This document shows, one piece after another, positions 6,926 through 9,765 of a DNA stretch of 9,765 nt (positions within the stretch are counted from its first letter, which is position 1; each line of letters begins with the position of its first letter). The notes below the pieces were generated by a model. That model ran no database searches. It was not told the DNA's origin and was given only the letters and a program-made list of their open reading frames with translations. Where the stretch lies: contig JAKQBU010000298.1 in assembly GCA_029573975.1 (NCBI GenBank), forward strand, positions 1 through 9,765. Direction: 5' to 3'. A program made the translations under genes and the position numbers. Source of the stretch: Planctomycetota bacterium (lineage in GTDB: Bacteria; Planctomycetota; Phycisphaerae; Sedimentisphaerales; SM23-30).

Positions 6926-6952
6926 TTACGGAGTTCTGCGGTTTTGTCTTTT
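6911..6952 (+). terminator. Intrinsic terminator overlapping the pnp stop codon
   Basis: CCGCAGAA (6911-6918) pairs perfectly with TTCTGCGG (6934-6941). After one A-G mismatch, TCC/GGA (6920-6922/6930-6932) continues the stem, giving 11 base pairs around the loop TGATTAC. TTTTGTCTTTT (6942-6952) follows directly. The left arm is the last pnp coding sequence and the TGA stop (6923-6925) lies in the loop. This is the strongest terminator in the window and separates rpsO-pnp from the two-component genes. Confidence 0.88.
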
Positions 6953-6985
6953 CCGATACCCGAAAACAGGTAAATTCAGGTAGCC

Positions 6986-7849
6986 ATGTGGCACATAGGT
7001 CTGATTGCTTTTATTCTTGGTTTTTTGCTGGCAGGTCTGATCGCATGGCGGCTCAGCCTGCGATGGATCCGCAAACAGTCCGCCAAGGAACGAATCCTTC
7101 TTCAGCGAACCCGGGGAGCGGAAAAGCTGGCGGAATTAGGTTCCCTGGCCAGCCACCTGGCCCATGAAATCCGGAATCCCCTATCGATAGTCAAAGTGAA
7201 TTTGCAACTCCTTTCGGAAGATATTCATCATCTGATTCAAACGACGAAAAATCAGAACCCGGAAGCGGAGGGGGTATCGGCGGAGTTGTGTCAGAAATAC
7301 CAGCGTCAGCTTCGTAAGATCGAGACGATCATAAAGGAAACCGACCGGCTGGCGGATACCCTGAATGATTTTTTGCGTTATGCCGGCCGGATGGAGATCC
7401 ACCCCGGCAGGCATAATATCAATGAGATTCTGGATGATCTGATTGATTTTTATGAGCCACAGGCCCTAGCCAAATCGGTCCAGATGCGCTATTCGTTGAG
7501 TGAAAAATCCGCATTTTGTTCGGTGGATGCGGATTTGCTGAAACAGGCGATTTTGAATCTATTTATCAATGCGACACAGGCCATGACCGACGGCGGTGAA
7601 TTGATGATTCGCAGTACCACCCATTCCGACACGGTTCAGATTGATGTCATTGATACCGGGCCGGGCATTGCCCCCGAGGAGCAGGAAAAAATTTTCAATG
7701 CCTATTATACCACCAAGCCCGGCGGTTCCGGGCTGGGATTGCCGACCTGCCGCCGAATCATTGAAGAACATGGCGGCCAGCTTACTCTGCACAGCGAGGT
7801 AGGAAAAGGTTCGATATTTACTATTCTCTTGCCTCTATGCCAGGAGTAA
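6986..7849 (+). CDS. Membrane-anchored NtrB-like sensor histidine kinase
   Basis: This 287-residue protein would autophosphorylate on histidine and pass the phosphate to the activator encoded 25 bases downstream. The N-terminus is a single transmembrane helix (about 4-21) followed by a basic stretch (22-45); there is no room for a periplasmic or PAS sensor domain. The HisKA motif LASHLAHEIRNPLS carries the phospho-acceptor His60. The catalytic ATPase domain shows the N box around Asn195 (NLFINATQAM), G1 DTGPGI (223-228), F box (237-244) and G2 GGSGLGL (246-252), all intact. About 18 extra residues separate helix one and helix two of the dimerisation hairpin (around 82-105) compared with ordinary HisKA domains. 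The ATG at 6986 has only a modest AGG at 6978-6980. No promoter is evident between the pnp terminator and this start. The stimulus is unknown and may be sensed through partner proteins. Confidence 0.95.
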   Translation: MWHIGLIAFILGFLLAGLIAWRLSLRWIRKQSAKERILLQRTRGAEKLAELGSLASHLAHEIRNPLSIVKVNLQLLSEDIHHLIQTTKNQNPEAEGVSAELCQKYQRQLRKIETIIKETDRLADTLNDFLRYAGRMEIHPGRHNINEILDDLIDFYEPQALAKSVQMRYSLSEKSAFCSVDADLLKQAILNLFINATQAMTDGGELMIRSTTHSDTVQIDVIDTGPGIAPEEQEKIFNAYYTTKPGGSGLGLPTCRRIIEEHGGQLTLHSEVGKGSIFTILLPLCQE

Positions 7850-7874
7850 AATAAAGTACTGAAAAAGAAAGGAA

Positions 7875-9251
7875 ATGGTTCCGAAAACACCCAGCATGAC
7901 CGACCAGCCCCATATATTGATTATTGAAGATGAAACGGCCCATGCCGAGGCGCTGTGCGAGGCGCTGGAACGGGAAGGATACCGGATTCGCACCGCGGCC
8001 AGCGGGGAGGAAGGTCTGCAAATGTTCCGCAGCGGCAATTACCACGTAGTCGTCACCGACTTGAAACTCGGCGGTCCGATTGACGGTCTGGGAGTGTTGC
8101 GCGAAGTGGTTGACAGCCGGTGCGAATGTGAAGTCGTTATGATTACGGCGCATAGTTCCATTGATACCTGCAAGGAAGCTCTGCGGGAAGGCGCCTACGA
8201 TTATATTGAAAAGCCGATCGATCTGGACCTGCTGCGGGCGGTGGTGAACCGGGCGGTTCAGAAAGTTACCCTCTCGCGGGAAAATCACCGGCTGCAGGAA
8301 AAGCTGGACGGCCGGTTTGGATTTTCGGGGGTGGTGGGGGAATCGCCCCAAATGCTGCGGATTCTGGACAAACTCCGCCGGGCGGCAGACTCCAGTGTGC
8401 CGGTTTTGCTGCAGGGGGAAAGCGGGGTGGGAAAAGAATTGCTGGCGGAGGCCATTCACAACAACTCGTCCCGCAAGAAGGCTCCATTTACGCCGGTCAA
8501 TTGTGCCGGTCTGAGCGATTCCCTGCTGGAAAGCGAACTATTTGGCCATGTCAAGGGTGCTTATACCGGTGCGATAACGGATCGCAAGGGATTATTCGCA
8601 GTTTCGGACGGCGGAACGCTGTTTCTGGATGAAATTGGTGATATGCCGCTGAAAATGCAGGCGAAACTGCTGCGGGTTCTGGAAGATGGAATCGTCGTGC
8701 CGGTAGGCAGCACCAGCGGCAGCCGGGTTGATGTGCGGATTATCAGCGCCACCAATCAGGACCTGGAAAAAAGGGTCGAGGAGAAGGAGTTTCGACAGGA
8801 TCTGTATTTCCGCATTCGCGGCGTGGATATTGAAATTCCGCCTCTGCGGCAGCGGCGGGAGGATATTCCCCTGCTGCTGAACCATTTCCTGGAGGAATTT
8901 GTACAATCGGAAAACCGGCCGGTGCGCGGCTTTACACCTGCGGCGCTGCGAATCCTCAAAAATTATAACTGGCCGGGAAATGTCCGGGAATTGCGCAATA
9001 CCGTGAAGACCATGGTCGTTCTGGCAGAATCCGAACTGCTCGATGTGGGCGATCTGCCCTTTGAAATGCATAAAAATTCCGCCGGGGATGACAATCTCAG
9101 CCACCTGGCGGGCGTGAACCTGAACGAGCTGGAAAAAACTGCAATACTCCGTACCCTGGAAATGGTGGGCGGCAATCGGGAAATGGCCGCCAAGATGCTC
9201 GGCATCGGGGAGCGAACCCTGTACCGTAAAATCAAGGAGTATGGGATCTAA
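7875..9251 (+). CDS. NtrC-family sigma-54-dependent response regulator
   Basis: This 458-residue protein has the standard three-domain architecture of bacterial enhancer-binding proteins. The receiver domain (about 13-125) has Glu18/Asp19, the phospho-acceptor Asp62, Thr91 and Lys113. The AAA+ domain (about 150-390) has Walker A GESGVGKE (181-188), the sigma-54-contacting loop GAYTGA (228-233), Walker B TLFLDEIG (248-255), candidate arginine fingers Arg307/Arg313 and WPGNVREL (366-373). A C-terminal Fis-type helix-turn-helix (about 419-458, [19 protein letters not shown]) binds DNA. Phosphorylation, presumably by the kinase just upstream, would drive ATP-dependent opening of sigma-54 promoters. 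The loop has Tyr in place of the usual Phe, a tolerated natural variant. The start is uncertain: ATG 7875 has AGGA at 7870-7873, unusually close, while ATG 7896 fits the domain boundary better but has no ribosome binding site. Target genes are not identifiable here. Confidence 0.97.
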   Translation: MVPKTPSMTDQPHILIIEDETAHAEALCEALEREGYRIRTAASGEEGLQMFRSGNYHVVVTDLKLGGPIDGLGVLREVVDSRCECEVVMITAHSSIDTCKEALREGAYDYIEKPIDLDLLRAVVNRAVQKVTLSRENHRLQEKLDGRFGFSGVVGESPQMLRILDKLRRAADSSVPVLLQGESGVGKELLAEAIHNNSSRKKAPFTPVNCAGLSDSLLESELFGHVKGAYTGAITDRKGLFAVSDGGTLFLDEIGDMPLKMQAKLLRVLEDGIVVPVGSTSGSRVDVRIISATNQDLEKRVEEKEFRQDLYFRIRGVDIEIPPLRQRREDIPLLLNHFLEEFVQSENRPVRGFTPAALRILKNYNWPGNVRELRNTVKTMVVLAESELLDVGDLPFEMHKNSAGDDNLSHLAGVNLNELEKTAILRTLEMVGGNREMAAKMLGIGERTLYRKIKEYGI

Positions 9252-9765
9252 TTATTTTGGCTGGCCGACGAGATAAATCCGGTTTTTTCCGCTTCGTTTG
9301 GCCTGCAGAAGGGCATCATCGGCTTTGGCCAGCAGTTCTTGTACCGTTTTCCCATCCAGCGGGTAACTGGCCAGCCCACCGCTAATCGTCAAAACGCCCC
9401 GCGCATCCGGCCCCAGGCTGGGAAATGCACTGGTTTGAATAATCCGGCGAAACCGGTTACTCAGAAACAGGACCGCTTCCGGGTGGCTCTGGCCGAAGCG
9501 GCTGCTGAAATTCGGGCCGGAGGAATTATCCCCAGCCGGTTTCTTTTCGGCATGTTCCTCGAATATTTTCCGTCGCTGGCCGGTATCCCAGAATATAACC
9601 GCAAATTCATCCCCTCCCATCCGCGTGATGACATCATGGCTCCGGCAGCAGCGCCGCATGAGCTGCGTGATCTGCTGCAATATGGCGTCTCCGGATGTAT
9701 GCCCGTAGGTGTCGTTGTAATATTTAAATTCGTCAATGTCGAAAAGGAACAAGGTTACTTCGGTA
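9252..9765 (-). CDS. GGDEF-domain diguanylate cyclase, C-terminal part (cut by window end)
   Basis: The minus-strand frame runs from the window edge to a TAA at 9254-9252, leaving about 171 residues; the N-terminal part, where any sensor domain would be, lies outside. A TTG at 9752 is in frame but is not a credible start, since the domain is already under way. GGDEF enzymes make c-di-GMP from two GTP. Visible elements are LFDIDEFKYYNDTYGH (metal and substrate-binding region), the active-site loop MGGDEF (GGDEF at 9617-9603), and LTISGGLASYP and KADDALLQAKRSGKNRIY near the end. An RSHD motif at 9644-9633 lies exactly five residues before GGDEF and matches the RxxD inhibitory I-site. Between the GGDEF strand and the next helix there is an insert of about 30-35 hydrophilic residues (about 9584-9480). 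The stop codon abuts that of the convergent activator gene. Activity appears intact from the motifs visible. Confidence 0.95.
   Translation of the reverse strand, partial: TEVTLFLFDIDEFKYYNDTYGHTSGDAILQQITQLMRRCCRSHDVITRMGGDEFAVIFWDTGQRRKIFEEHAEKKPAGDNSSGPNFSSRFGQSHPEAVLFLSNRFRRIIQTSAFPSLGPDARGVLTISGGLASYPLDGKTVQELLAKADDALLQAKRSGKNRIYLVGQPK

Noticed and set aside
6991..7009. TGGCAC followed by TTGC at the start of the kinase gene, resembling a sigma-54 promoter
   Set aside because: The two elements are about five bases too far apart and lie inside the coding sequence.
7821..8459. Minus-strand open frame over the kinase-activator junction
   Set aside because: It covers the conserved receiver and Walker A coding regions and reads as a low-complexity mirror of them, with no start signal or domain.
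9260..9290. T6 run with CCGG just after the activator gene as its terminator
   Set aside because: Only three or four base pairs can form before the T run, too weak to call.

Overview
The window carries eight protein-coding genes, two of them cut by the window edges, plus several well-supported transcription signals. The DNA looks like an ordinary chromosomal segment of a Gram-negative-type bacterium: there are Sec-exported proteins, a sigma-54 activator and a slightly GC-rich composition. Several features recall Planctomycetota, perhaps the Phycisphaerae: the insert-bearing HisKA hairpin of the kinase, its NtrC-type partner, the inserted GGDEF domain, and the tandem DUF4139 proteins. This assignment comes from remembered family resemblance and is moderate confidence at best. 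I see no mobile element, CRISPR array, tRNA or rRNA. No stretch longer than about 190 bases lacks a gene.

Layout. (1) Positions 2-3256 hold an operon-like run of three related exported proteins of the DUF4139 type. The first is cut by the window edge, the middle one is strongly diverged, and the third is complete. An intrinsic terminator follows at about 3278-3308. (2) At 3379-4188 lies a DUF1638-family gene whose promoter sits so close that its mRNA is predicted to be leaderless. (3) At 4212-6952 is the classic rpsO-pnp pair (ribosomal protein S15 and polynucleotide phosphorylase). It has its own promoter, a structured leader that may be an S15 autoregulatory site, and a terminator folded over the end of the pnp coding sequence. 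(4) At 6986-9251 is a two-component pair: a membrane-anchored histidine kinase with no recognisable sensor domain and an NtrC-type sigma-54 activator with a GAYTGA loop. (5) At 9252-9765 a convergent, edge-truncated GGDEF (diguanylate cyclase) gene begins; its stop codon abuts that of the activator with no gap.

How they work together. S15 and PNPase link ribosome assembly and RNA turnover and are often co-transcribed. The kinase and activator very likely form one phosphorelay acting on sigma-54 promoters that are not visible here. The GGDEF protein would make c-di-GMP and carries an intact inhibitory I-site. The DUF4139 proteins should act outside the cytoplasm and have no established function.

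I did not find a clearly new multi-gene system. The most interesting signals are the possible S15-sensing leader of rpsO, the predicted leaderless DUF1638 mRNA, and the diverged DUF4139 triplet.
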